The position numbers and the translations under genes were made by a program. DNA of 23,283 nucleotides from Chara braunii (lineage: Eukaryota; Streptophyta; Charophyceae; Charales; Characeae), in assembly GCA_003427395.1 (NCBI GenBank), contig BFEA01000507.1, forward strand, positions 1,064,190 through 1,087,472, in the 5' to 3' direction. How positions within the stretch are numbered: position 1 is the first letter of the stretch; every line of letters starts with the position of its first letter. The notes under the pieces were generated by a model. That model did not search any database. It was not told the origin of the DNA and worked only from the letters and a program-made list of their open reading frames with translations. Of this stretch, positions 1 to 7,864 are shown one piece after another.

Positions 1-88
<88 letters not shown>

Positions 89-90
89 CG
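1..90. repeat. (CA)n microsatellite at the window edge
   Basis: An almost pure CA dinucleotide array with a few interruptions (a GAGA at about 42-46 and CG steps near the right end). It starts at base 1, so its true length is not visible. Confidence 0.97.
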
Positions 91-144
91 GAGAGCAGCC
101 TCAGAGTTTCCACTTTTTTCAAAACGAGCTGCCTCCTCTGCCCT

Positions 145-222
145 TCTCCTCCTCCTCCTACTCCTACTCCTGCTGGTGCTGGTGGTGCTGCTGTTGCTGC
201 TGTTGCTGCTGTTGCTGCTGTT
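145..222. repeat. Trinucleotide repeat tract, CTC/CTA passing into CTG/TTG
   Basis: CTC and CTA triplets pass into GCTGGT and then into a 9-bp unit TTGCTGCTG repeated about four times. No open frame of credible length runs through it. It lies downstream of the phosphoribulokinase gene, beyond any stretch that can be called its 3' UTR. Confidence 0.9.
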
Positions 223-380
223 CTGAATGAATGGAGGGGGAACCCTTGGGGACCTTCCTTCGAGTGGGTCAGACACCCGCTGAGCAGTCCGACCCTCTTC
301 AGGAGAGCTGAGGAAACCCCCTACGGGACTCACACAGACTCCTCCCTATGCTGTGGAAACGGGGGTTTTCAAATCCAAAC

Positions 381-390
381 CAGCCGGCCA

Positions 391-425
<35 letters not shown>

Positions 426-540
426 GAGGCAGCCGAGCCAAGCAAAGGAAGCCACGGAAGTGAGCCACGCAAACACACCTCGCAGGCAAGCGACGTAAAG
501 CAAGCCGAGCAATTTGAAAGCAAGCAAGTAAATAAATAAA
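381..540. repeat. Degenerate tetranucleotide tract, GCCA drifting to GCAA and AAAT
   Basis: The left third (381-425) is a nearly clean (CCAG)n array. To the right it decays gradually: AGCC units with point changes, then CAAG/AAGC units near 500-525, ending in AAATAAATAAA. The changing register looks like one old slippage-prone array at different stages of decay. The short reading frames across it on both strands are low-complexity by-products. Confidence 0.8.
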
Positions 541-640
541 GTAATAATACCCCTTGGAACTCTCTTCCACTTGTCATGAAGTCTAAATTTCTCAGTTTGT
601 CTCTTCGTTTTTACTTGTTTTGAGCACCTCACTTGTTTGT

Positions 641-681
641 CCTCCTCCTCCTCCTCCTCTCTCTCTCTCTCTCTCTCTCTC
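641..681. repeat. Compound (CTC)n(CT)n microsatellite
   Basis: About six CTC triplets run directly into about eleven CT dinucleotides. The tract lies 145-185 bp beyond the stop codon of the phosphoribulokinase gene, so it would be in its 3' UTR or just past it. Seen on the minus strand it is purine-only (AG)n(GAG)n. Confidence 0.93.
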
Positions 682-824
682 AAGTGAAGTCTACCTAAGG
701 GAGTACCGCAGCAGCTTGCCCACTCAAACTTGGCCTCTATTCACTCAACTTACTTAACTTACTCCACTTAACTTACTTCAACTGACTGGACTGACATCAC
801 GGTCTGCATTTACGTACGTACTTG

Positions 825-2204
825 CTAGACAGGCACCACCTCCTTGGCGACAATTCTCTCATATACCTCCCGGATCTTCAACCCCACTATCGTCTGGAAA
901 AGGCCCGTGCCATTGTTGCTTCCTGGGAAATCCGCATGCCGCAGCATTTGCTGCGTTATCTCCCCGTAGAATTTCGTTGACGTGTTACTTAAATGGCTTT
1001 CCACGTAGATCAACTCCTCCAGCTTGTCGAACTGCCCATCCATCTCAAGCACCGACACTTCCTGTCCGTAGTATGTGTCCGGTCCGTAGAAGAACTTGAT
1101 GCCCGGGTAGGAGCAGGTGAGCTTCCTCCCGCAGGGCACCCACGACACCGTTGACCCTTCGTCGAACAGGTACGCCGGCACGAAGTTCTCCAGCCCCTCC
1201 TTCATGATCATCCTCACCCTTAGTATTTTCCCCTCATTGTCGTCGGGAATCAACTGCGTTGGCAGCACCTGTATGACCACGTCGGCGTACTGCTTCTGGG
1301 TATCAATGTACGCGTCGAAGTCCGGCTTTCTTGCAGCAATGCTCGCCTTGATGCTCTCCAAGCTGTGCCCTCTCTCGGCCATGTCCCTCTGAATCTTCCA
1401 TGCAAACTTCACGTCGTCGCTGATGTCCAGGTACACGCTGAAGTCCAGCAGCTCCCGCACCCTCTCGTCGTACATCGGATGCAGCCCCTCTATCACCAAA
1501 ATTTTCGGCGCCGCGATCGTCTCCGCAGGGTCCAGCAGCCCGCTCACGTGGTTGTAAATCGGCTTTTCCACCGTCTTGCCTTCTTTCAGCGCCTTCACCT
1601 GCTCGTACATCAGGTCGAAGTTGTTGGCACGGGGATCCAACGCCGTGACTCCGTGCACCTTGCGACCCGTCCGGTCCAGCGAATGGTAGTCGTCCAGGCA
1701 GATGACGGTCGTGGTGTCGCTGATGAGCGTGTTGGAATCGGGGTTGCCGCCCTTGGGAGGGGAGGCAGCACCTCCAAAGACGCTGGTGAGGCGCCTCATG
1801 AACGTACTCTTACCGCAGCCGGAGTCCGCAGCGAGGCCAATGACGACGGTTTTATCGTTGGCAGCTTTGCAAATGATGAGGACGGAGATGCGGGGAGATT
1901 TGCGAGAGGAGGAGGAGGAGGAGGAGGAGGGGGAGGAGGAAGGGGATCTGCCCTTGGGGGAGAAGAGGCGAGGCTCGCTGCGAAGGAACTCGCTGGCGCG
2001 GACATTGGAGCTGGAGAGATGGAGCTCGCTGCGGAAGGCGCCGAGAGGGGACCCTGCTGCGGCAACGACACGAGGCTTGGTGGTGGGGGTGAGGACCGTC
2101 TTGGGCGTGAGAGTGGAGGAGGACTGGCTGGCTTGCAGGCCCTGCGCAGGCGCCGCGTAGCACGACGCTCTAGCCGCCGCGGCAGTTGCAGTGATGGACG
2201 CCAT
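825..2204 (-). CDS. PRK: Phosphoribulokinase, chloroplast precursor, single exon
   Basis: Phosphoribulokinase uses ATP to convert ribulose 5-phosphate to ribulose 1,5-bisphosphate, the Rubisco substrate, in the chloroplast stroma. The 459-residue frame is uninterrupted from ATG (2204) to TAG (825-827). The P-loop GLAADSGCGKST is at 123-134, the CLDDYHSLDR segment at 169-178 and the conserved NHVSGLLDP at 218-226. The four plant redox cysteines are present: Cys130 and Cys169, whose 39-residue spacing matches spinach Cys16 and Cys55, and Cys358 and Cys364, matching Cys244 and Cys250. The constant offset of 114 implies no indel in this part of the mature enzyme. In the family these cysteines give thioredoxin control and CP12/GAPDH complex formation. 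Residues 1 to about 114 are Ala/Ser/Thr/Arg-rich and should be the transit peptide; it is unusually long and carries a polyserine run. No other Met occurs before residue 136, and G at -3 and +4 supports this start. No intron is seen. Confidence 0.97.
   Translation of the reverse strand: MASITATAAAARASCYAAPAQGLQASQSSSTLTPKTVLTPTTKPRVVAAAGSPLGAFRSELHLSSSNVRASEFLRSEPRLFSPKGRSPSSSPSSSSSSSSRKSPRISVLIICKAANDKTVVIGLAADSGCGKSTFMRRLTSVFGGAASPPKGGNPDSNTLISDTTTVICLDDYHSLDRTGRKVHGVTALDPRANNFDLMYEQVKALKEGKTVEKPIYNHVSGLLDPAETIAAPKILVIEGLHPMYDERVRELLDFSVYLDISDDVKFAWKIQRDMAERGHSLESIKASIAARKPDFDAYIDTQKQYADVVIQVLPTQLIPDDNEGKILRVRMIMKEGLENFVPAYLFDEGSTVSWVPCGRKLTCSYPGIKFFYGPDTYYGQEVSVLEMDGQFDKLEELIYVESHLSNTSTKFYGEITQQMLRHADFPGSNNGTGLFQTIVGLKIREVYERIVAKEVVPV
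1905..1943 (-). repeat. Triplet microsatellite encoding polyserine in the PRK transit peptide
   Basis: A GGA/GGG-type triplet array on the plus strand (TCC on the coding strand) encodes residues 88-100 of phosphoribulokinase, a serine run broken by one proline. Being in triplets it can change length without shifting the frame. It lies upstream of the mature enzyme, so length changes would affect only the targeting segment. Confidence 0.9.
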
Positions 2205-2546
2205 AGCTGGCCAGCCAAGTTCCTGCCTTCGGCTAGGGGCGCAGCGAGACGACGACGGACCTGCGAAGCGGAGGAACGGACGGATGTGTGAGGAGATGAG
2301 ACGGGGGTGAAATGGCCCGACTGGCTGGACGGATGCGTGGGTGGTGGAGGAAGACGGACGGGAGAGAAGGAGAGGAGGAGAGGCGACGTATCGCGAAGAG
2401 CGACGTGTCGAATCTCGAATCGTGGTCCGTCACCTCTCGACCTGACCGTCGTCCAGTTCAGATAGCGATATTGCATGCGTGCGAGCCTGTGTTCGCGTGC
2501 CTGCTCGCGCGCGCGCACGCCCTGCCTCAGAGAGTTCGGCAGCGGC

Positions 2547-2548
<2 letters not shown>
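2205..2548 (-). other. PRK upstream region (5' leader and probable promoter)
   Basis: This sequence lies immediately upstream of the phosphoribulokinase start on the minus strand. I see no clear TATA box at a convincing position and no splice sites that would compel a 5' exon. A short alternating GC tract (about 2505-2518) lies near its far end. The proximal part is pyrimidine-rich on the coding strand. The transcription start cannot be placed from sequence alone. Confidence 0.4.

Positions 2549-2609
<61 letters not shown>
2549..2609. repeat. (GA)n microsatellite upstream of PRK
   Basis: A pure GA array of about 30 units, reading (CT)n on the phosphoribulokinase coding strand, 345 bp upstream of its ATG. 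CT/GA tracts are common in plant 5' leaders and core promoters, so a regulatory role is possible but not shown here. Arg-Glu or Ser-Leu frames read through it are artefacts. Confidence 0.95.
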
Positions 2610-2613
<4 letters not shown>

Positions 2614-2952
2614 ACAGTGGTGGCTGTTTGTGTGCAGCCAGCCAGCCAGGAACCTCTTTTTTCCTCCTTTTTTCCCCTTTCGCTTGGTTGAAGCTCTGGA
2701 TAAACAAAAATCGGAGAGCCTCTTTGTCCACCAACCTGCTGCTAGTTTCCTTTCCCTGGTGCACAACTCAGGCCATGTCGTCCACAAGGCTGTCTTCCAC
2801 TTCTTTCCTTTCTGCTTTTTTGTTTTCATTTCTGACATTTTCAATCACAAAAACAAAGGCTCCATTCGATTGTGGAGAGCCTCTCTTCCCTACTTCCCTC
2901 CCCCTCCCAAGACCGCCACTAGTGATGTCGGTGGGGTCTGCACCTACCACAC
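2610..2952. other. Intergenic sequence, no gene recognised
   Basis: T/C-rich on the plus strand, with a short CAGC run at 2636-2649. Frames crossing it on both strands are short and of biased composition. I see no RNA gene. Confidence 0.5.
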
Positions 2953-2995
2953 AATGAATGAATGAATGAATGAATGAATGAATGAATGAATGAAC
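2953..2995. repeat. (AATG)n microsatellite
   Basis: About ten tandem AATG units, decaying to AACG and then CTCG at the right-hand end (to about 3011). Confidence 0.95.
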
Positions 2996-3725
2996 GAAAC
3001 TCGCTCGCTCACTCTGCCACCTCAATCTCGGGGAGGTCCCCTTAGAATGGCCGGCCAGAACTTCGCTTTGGCTGGAAAAGATGCACTGCCTGTCTGTGCG
3101 AGCTCAGAGCAATTTTGTTCTAAACTTGCGGCCCTGCATTCAAGCAAAAAGGGCAAGCTTTCAAAACCGGAGGTCGAAGTTGGAAGACCAGATCTTTTCT
3201 GTGGGAGCCAATACAGGGGCATGCCCTCTCCTCTCCCCCCCCCAATGTATTTCAAGATGAGACGCTGAACCCCTTGTCCAGCGAGTGTCGTCCCTCACTG
3301 AAAGGAAAGGTCATCTACAAGGGCCGAGCCTCGGTCTGGAGGTAGCTAGCTATTATTGGCCCAGTCCCCTGAAAGGATGGGTCATCTACTGAAAGGATGG
3401 GTTGTTCAGCTCACTGAAGTTTTGTGTGGGAAAGAGAAAAGGGAAAAAAGGCTAGGGAAATCCCCATATTCAGGGCGACGGGTCAGCCTTTTTCGTTAGC
3501 CAATCGTCCAACTGAAAAGTCTAGATTCATCATTCTTAAACCACCCAGCTATAGATGCCAAGCCTGAATATGCCGAGCCTGAATAATATGCCCTGCGTGA
3601 CCCGCCAGCGAAACAAAAACAAAATTGTTTTGGCCGGCGGTGTCAGCCTTTCAGGTCCGGTACCGCTAGCCTCCGAAAGTTGCGGGGCGTTAACGACAAC
3701 GCCCCGCGGCCGACAAATGGGCCAA
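2996..3725. other. Intergenic sequence, no gene recognised
   Basis: Unique-looking sequence. Three partly matching copies of a motif like CTGAAAGGATGGGTCATCTA sit at about 3298-3405. The pair ATGCCAAGCCTGAATATGCCGAGCCTGAATA at 3555-3585 is a 15-bp tandem duplication. No frame has convincing coding character. Confidence 0.5.
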
Positions 3726-4113
3726 GTACTGGTGGTTTAAACCTCCACTGCACGGCCCCAGCCTTGCAGAAAGTTTTTGTTGCCAAGAGGGTTCCACGCT
3801 GACACCCTCGGGCCTATGTATGGTGTACTGGTGCTTTAAACTGCCAGTACGTTTCCCAGCCATTTTCCAGAAATGCTCCGTGGATGCCGGCATGTAGGGT
3901 GGGATGTACCAGGGTGCTGTTTTGCCAGAAATCCGTCCAGGCAAATTAGGCCTGCGATGCATGCGACCCATTTTGCCTGGATGGATTTCAGGCGAGACGG
4001 CACCTTGGTATGGATTTCAGGCGAGGCGGCACCCTGGTACATCCCACCCAACACACCTGCATGAGTGGCACATTTCTGCAAAATCGCTGGGAAAGGTTCT
4101 GGTGGTTTGAAGT
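3726..4113. repeat. Long imperfect inverted repeat (fold-back element or hairpin locus)
   Basis: The left arm (about 3832-3945) and right arm (about 3971-4113) are imperfect reverse complements around a 25-bp spacer. Landmarks: GGGATGTACCAGGGTGCTGT at 3901 against CACCCTGGTACATCCC near 4030-4045, CCGTCCAGGCAAA at 3933-3945 against TTTGCCTGGATGG at 3972-3984, and GTTTCCCAGCCATTTTCCAG at 3851 against CTGCAAAATCGCTGGGAAAG at 4077-4096. The right arm alone contains a 29-bp tandem duplication (3981-4009 and 4010-4038, two mismatches). A 17-bp motif GTACTGGTGSTTTAAAC occurs at 3726 and 3825, so the left side also has a partial direct copy. It could be a fold-back transposon remnant or a locus giving a hairpin RNA. 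Confidence 0.7.
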
Positions 4114-4445
4114 TTTAAACCATGTGTATGAGGTCCCTCCTCAGAAACTTGCAGCCATACACGACTGGGGTGTGCTTTCAATATACCGGCCTGGCTGTGA
4201 AAGGTTTGGTTCTTTCGGCCAAAAAGAAAATAGGCTGTACTGGTGAGTCCAGTTTGGCCAAATTTCTCAAACGTCCAATTCCAGGTTGACCAATTTTTTA
4301 ACTCTAGTATCCAATTTGGCTATTGTTCAAACTTCCACATCCTTTTCGGGCTTGTTTCAAGCTTGATGGTCAGCTTTGGCCAGGTCTCTCACTACCAAAG
4401 GGACAGCTTTGACCAGGCTTCAAAGTTCAAACTTGGCGGTCAGGC
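4114..4445. other. Intergenic sequence, no gene recognised
   Basis: T/C-biased sequence with loosely repeated words such as TTTGGCCA and CAAACTT, but no clean unit. No credible gene. Confidence 0.45.
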
Positions 4446-4473
4446 TTTTTTTTTTTTTTTTTTTTTTTTTTTT
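4446..4473 (-). repeat. 28-bp T tract (possible poly(A) tail of a minus-strand retroposon)
   Basis: Twenty-eight consecutive T. Read on the minus strand it is a poly(A) that would end a retroposed sequence lying at 4474 to about 4670. That sequence has no Pol III boxes I can recognise and no coding frame, and no flanking duplication was found, so the retroposon reading is only a possibility. Confidence 0.5.
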
Positions 4474-4672
4474 GGGACAAAAGCTCCAATCTATTCGTGG
4501 GGAGCATCACGTGCTGAGAACCGGGCTCAGCGTCCCTTTGAAGTACAACTGAGAATATGTAACACATTTGAAATTCTGGGGCCATTACCCGACTTCGACT
4601 GAGAATCAATCTGAGAACTATTGAGAACTATTGAACAAATTCAAGAGAATTAAACAGAGGTTGAAAAACTAT

Positions 4673-5128
4673 GGGGCTCGTTCGATACTCCTTGGGGTGT
4701 CCTCGGGGCCGAAGGAAGTTTCCTCGGGGGTTTTCAAGGAAATTCCCGCCATCGTTCCACCTGTCCTCGGGGACGTCGCCCGAGGACATTTCCTTCGAAC
4801 GATGTCAGACAAGAAAAAAGAAAAGAAAAAAAAATCAAATGTGTTTGAGGCCTTCAGCCAATAGGGTGCCGCCACGATCCAGATTCTCGGTTGTAACGTC
4901 TCTCTACCCATGTGCCCGCTCCTCTCCGTGAAACGCGGATTCCTTTTGCCCAAAGGACCTCGTGAGGTCCTTTGGGCAAAAGGAAGAAATGGTTGGGGAA
5001 TCCTCGGAGCCCAAGGAATTTCCTTCGGAGTGTTTTCACTTTTTTTTTTTCGACTGCATCCCCGAGGATAGGTGGAACGAACAATTCCTCGGGGACATTA
5101 CGCGCCCGAGGAGTGTCGAACAAGCCCC
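4673..5128. mobile_element. MITE-like non-autonomous DNA transposon with central palindrome
   Basis: The terminal inverted repeats are 19 bp: GGGGCTCGTTCGATACTCC at 4673-4691 and its reverse complement at 5110-5128, 17 of 19 matching. Both ends are flanked by TAT (4670-4672 and 5129-5131), a possible 3-bp target duplication. A second inner inverted pair is 4753-4773 with 5059-5079 (20 of 21). An A-rich stretch in the left half mirrors a T tract in the right half. The centre, 4940-4985, is a perfect palindrome of two 22-bp arms with a 2-bp spacer. There is no transposase. A 3-bp duplication with GGG-starting ends would fit PIF/Harbinger-like elements, but three bases are weak evidence and the family call is tentative. 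Confidence 0.62.
4940..4985. repeat. Perfect 22-bp inverted repeat, 2-bp spacer
   Basis: The left arm at 4940-4961 begins TTCCTTTTGCCC and ends GGACCTC; the right arm at 4964-4985 is its exact reverse complement, with GT between. It sits near the middle of the MITE-like element and is perfect, whereas the outer arms have diverged. Confidence 0.97.
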
Positions 5129-5199
5129 TATGAATGACTACTGACCTCTTTTCAAATGCTCAGAACCCCTAGACTCCCAAACAAAACTCTCTAAAACTC

Positions 5200-6430
5200 C
5201 CCAACATTGTCTTATTCCCTGTCGATCTCTCCCAGGCCTCACACTCCCACTCGGCTAGGTTACAGAGCAACACGACTCGCCCCAGCTCCGGCCAATGTTG
5301 TCCCAACAACAACCCTTGGTTGTCCCTTGTTATGCACACCCCAAAACATCCCCAGATCTCTCTACAAGGCCTCACGATCTTGCAGTCAGCAGGTTACAGG
5401 GCAACACCCCTGCACCGGCCAGCATCGTTCTGGCATCGAACAACCGCAGATCCATGAATGTACCAGTATCAAACAGCCTAGAGCGAGTTGCTAGAAGTCC
5501 CCAGAATCCTATAGCATTCTCTTTTTTTTTAGAGCACATACAGAAAAAAAAATTGAGATACCGGGACGTCAACCCGACTTTGTCTGAAGAATAAGATCAT
5601 GAGAAATTACTAGCCTATTCGCTGAAAAGGAGTTTTGGAAGCAAAAATCGTCATCACAAAGGTCCTATAAATGCTAAAAACCCTCGGAATCCCTAGCAAA
5701 TCCTTCTAAAAATCTCCAGCACTGTCTAACTCCCTACTGAGCTCTTCCAGATCTCACACCCCCACCCGCTCGGGTTACAGGGCAACACGACTCACCCCAG
5801 CTCTGACCAGCGTCGTCCTAGCATTAACCCTTAGTAGTTGTCCCTTGAAATGCCCACCCCAAAGCAGATCTCTCTACCGGGCCTCACACTCCTGCATCAG
5901 CAGGTTACAGGGCAACACCCCAGTACCGGCCAGTGCCGTTCTGGCATCGGACAACCGCAGATCACTGAGTATAACAGTAATGAAGCCTCCTAAAATGAGT
6001 TGCTATGGGTCCCTAGAATCACAAAACATTCGTAAGACCACGGTTTTTTAAGATTTGATCACGGAAATATTCGGAATGAAAACCACCTACCTTTAGTGAC
6101 TATCAGCAGCTCAACCCTATCCGCCTCTCTCCTGTACCTCAATACCCAATCTCTACCAGGCATCCCACCCCCAACTGCTAGGTTACAAAGAAGCACGACG
6201 CACCTCAGAAATCCCCCCACCTGCTAGGTTAAAAGGCAAAACAACCCGCCCCGGCTCCGGCCAACGTGGACTAAGTATCAATTTGCCAATAGACACTAGA
6301 GTGCCTTCCACCCTCAACAACTCCCCAGATCTCTCTACCAGGTCTCTTATTCCCGTACTGCTCGGGTTACAAGGCAGCGCGACCAAGCCCTAACACCGAC
6401 CAGCGTCGTTCTGACCTCGTCCATTCGTGA
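5200..6430. repeat. Diverged tandem repeat family, about 0.5-kb unit with two sub-repeats
   Basis: A conserved anchor AGGTTACAGGGCAACAC recurs, with changes, at 5257, 5391, 5772, 5902, 6180, 6226 and 6364. The first two pairs lie 134 and 130 bp apart and recur 511-515 bp later, so a unit of about 0.5 kb holds two related sub-repeats. Other shared words are CCCCAGATCTCTCTACAAGG, CCGGCCAGCATCGTTCTGGC and GGCATCGRACAACCGCAGAT. The third unit is shortened and rearranged. Short frames here are not conserved between units and are not genes. The family is unknown to me. Confidence 0.75.
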
Positions 6431-7318
6431 ACCACTAGGACAAAAGACATCAACAGATATCAGATAAGCCACCAATCGTCGCCACGACTGTAGTTTTGAT
6501 CATTCTCTCTTTCAAGCATTGGTTGCAAACATTCAACGAAACCTTTTCAACCTTACTACGACAAGACTTACTGCGATAGAGCCACCATCTCCACCGTTGT
6601 TGTACCCTTTTTCGCCCTACTAGCTAGTCCCTTCGCCGCAGAGCGCATTATCTCCAACCATCACCGCAAGCACAATCCACTGCAACCAGCACCAAAATTA
6701 TGCCGATTTTTTCAGTTGAAACCTCCAAAATAGAAAAGAATTCAAAGAACACAGATACACCACGCAGGAATCATAACCTAAAAAGGCAGTCAACACCTAT
6801 TATTCTCACAGGGAGAGAGAGGACGGGAGGGGAAATTCTTCTTTCCCCATGGAAACTCCTACGCCTATTCACGTCTCAGATGGATGTAAAAGTGCTCACA
6901 AGAAACCGAGCGGCTTACTCCTCCCCCCCCAAAAAACAAACTCATGTCCTTTCGCTACCTCCGCTGGAAGGCGCCCCTTCACCTTCTCGCCCCTGTTCAG
7001 AACAGGCCTCTAATTCACTCCAGCTCCCTCAGCAGCATGCAATAACCCCTAGAGCATGCCCCCGCAGAGCTGAAGATCCCCCCTTCCCTCGTGTCCCACC
7101 CCCTCCAAGCTATGAAACACCAGCGACGGCGGTCACCGCGGGCATGACAGCGGCCCACGACCACGACCACGAGGCCGCGCTTATGACCGTGGCCCGCAGC
7201 GGCTGAGGGAAGAGGGAGTGGGGAGTGGGGGTTTCTGATTGGGGTTCCCGAACACCGACCATACCCCCTCGAACAAAAAAAAAATTCAGGAGGGTTATTT
7301 TTGGTGTGTGATAAAAAA
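6431..7318. other. Intergenic sequence with one doubtful 168-codon frame
   Basis: The longest frame is 6700-7206 on the plus strand (168 codons from ATG to TGA). Its product is Pro/Ser/Arg-rich, has no domain, signal peptide or membrane segment I recognise, and ends in a His-Asp repeat (HDHDHE) from a short CCACGA repeat at about 7156-7172. Composition shifts to GC-rich after about 7090. I regard it as probably non-coding. Single-nucleotide runs (C8, A6-A10) occur at about 6925 and 7275. Confidence 0.35.
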
Positions 7319-7370
7319 AAAAATAATAATAATAATAAATCTTGATTGTTTGATTGTTATTTGATTGATG

Positions 7371-7403
<33 letters not shown>

Positions 7404-7421
7404 ATTGATTGATGGATTGGC

Positions 7422-7452
<31 letters not shown>

Positions 7453-7494
7453 CAATGATTGATTGATTGATTGGTTGATTGATTGATTGGTTGG

Positions 7495-7525
<31 letters not shown>

Positions 7526-7587
7526 ATTGGTGGGGGAGGTCCTCCCTATCCTCCCCCCGGCACATACACACACACATACACACACAA

Positions 7588-7619
<32 letters not shown>

Positions 7620-7632
7620 ACACGCACACACA
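7319..7632. repeat. Microsatellite cluster: (AAT)n, (GATT)n, (CA)n
   Basis: Three arrays are joined end to end: (AAT)n at about 7319-7339; a GATT array at 7343-7530 with GGTT, GGCT and GATG variants; then, after a C/G-rich spacer holding the inverted pair GGGGGAGG/CCTCCCCC, a (CA)n array at 7561-7632 with CATA and CGCA variants. Frames reading repeated Asn-Gln-Ser-Ile or Cys-Val are artefacts. Confidence 0.95.
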
Positions 7633-7864
7633 TATAACATTACAATCAATAAGATAATATATTAATTTTTTAAAAAAGAAAAGTTTTTTTAATATAATGA
7701 TAAATTTTTAGTTTCCTTTAAAAAATTATTGTGGTTAGTTCTTTATAACTAATAAAAAATAAAAACATTATAATTAAGAAAAAAAAAATAATAATAATAA
7801 TAAATAAAAAAATAATAATTAAAATAAAATAATTAAAATAAAAAATTAATTAAATAATAATAAT
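7633..7864. repeat. AT-rich low-complexity DNA
   Basis: Almost only A and T, with TAATAA and AAAAT words. It ends in an (AAT)n run (7851-7864) that forms the left target of the adjacent hAT-like element. Confidence 0.85.

Noticed and set aside
825-2204. PRK as a recent processed retrocopy
   Set aside because: No poly(A) remnant, target duplication or disabling mutation is visible and the enzyme is intact. Lack of introns alone does not show it.
1365-2291. A 308-codon plus-strand frame and other frames overlapping PRK
   Set aside because: They lie antisense to the well-conserved phosphoribulokinase frame, are Arg/Gly-rich, include the translated triplet repeat, and match no family I know. 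GC-rich third positions of the real gene explain them.
1796-2764. A 322-codon minus-strand frame running through the (GA)n tract into PRK
   Set aside because: It is in a different frame from PRK, reads the microsatellite as Ser-Leu repeats and ends inside the kinase gene.
6700-7206. A 168-codon plus-strand frame as a real protein
   Set aside because: Low-complexity Pro/Ser/Arg composition, an abrupt change in base composition midway and no recognisable domain; described only under its intergenic region.
7295-7649. Minus-strand frames with Asn-Gln-Ser-Ile and Cys-Val repeats
   Set aside because: They are translations of the (GATT)n and (CA)n microsatellites.
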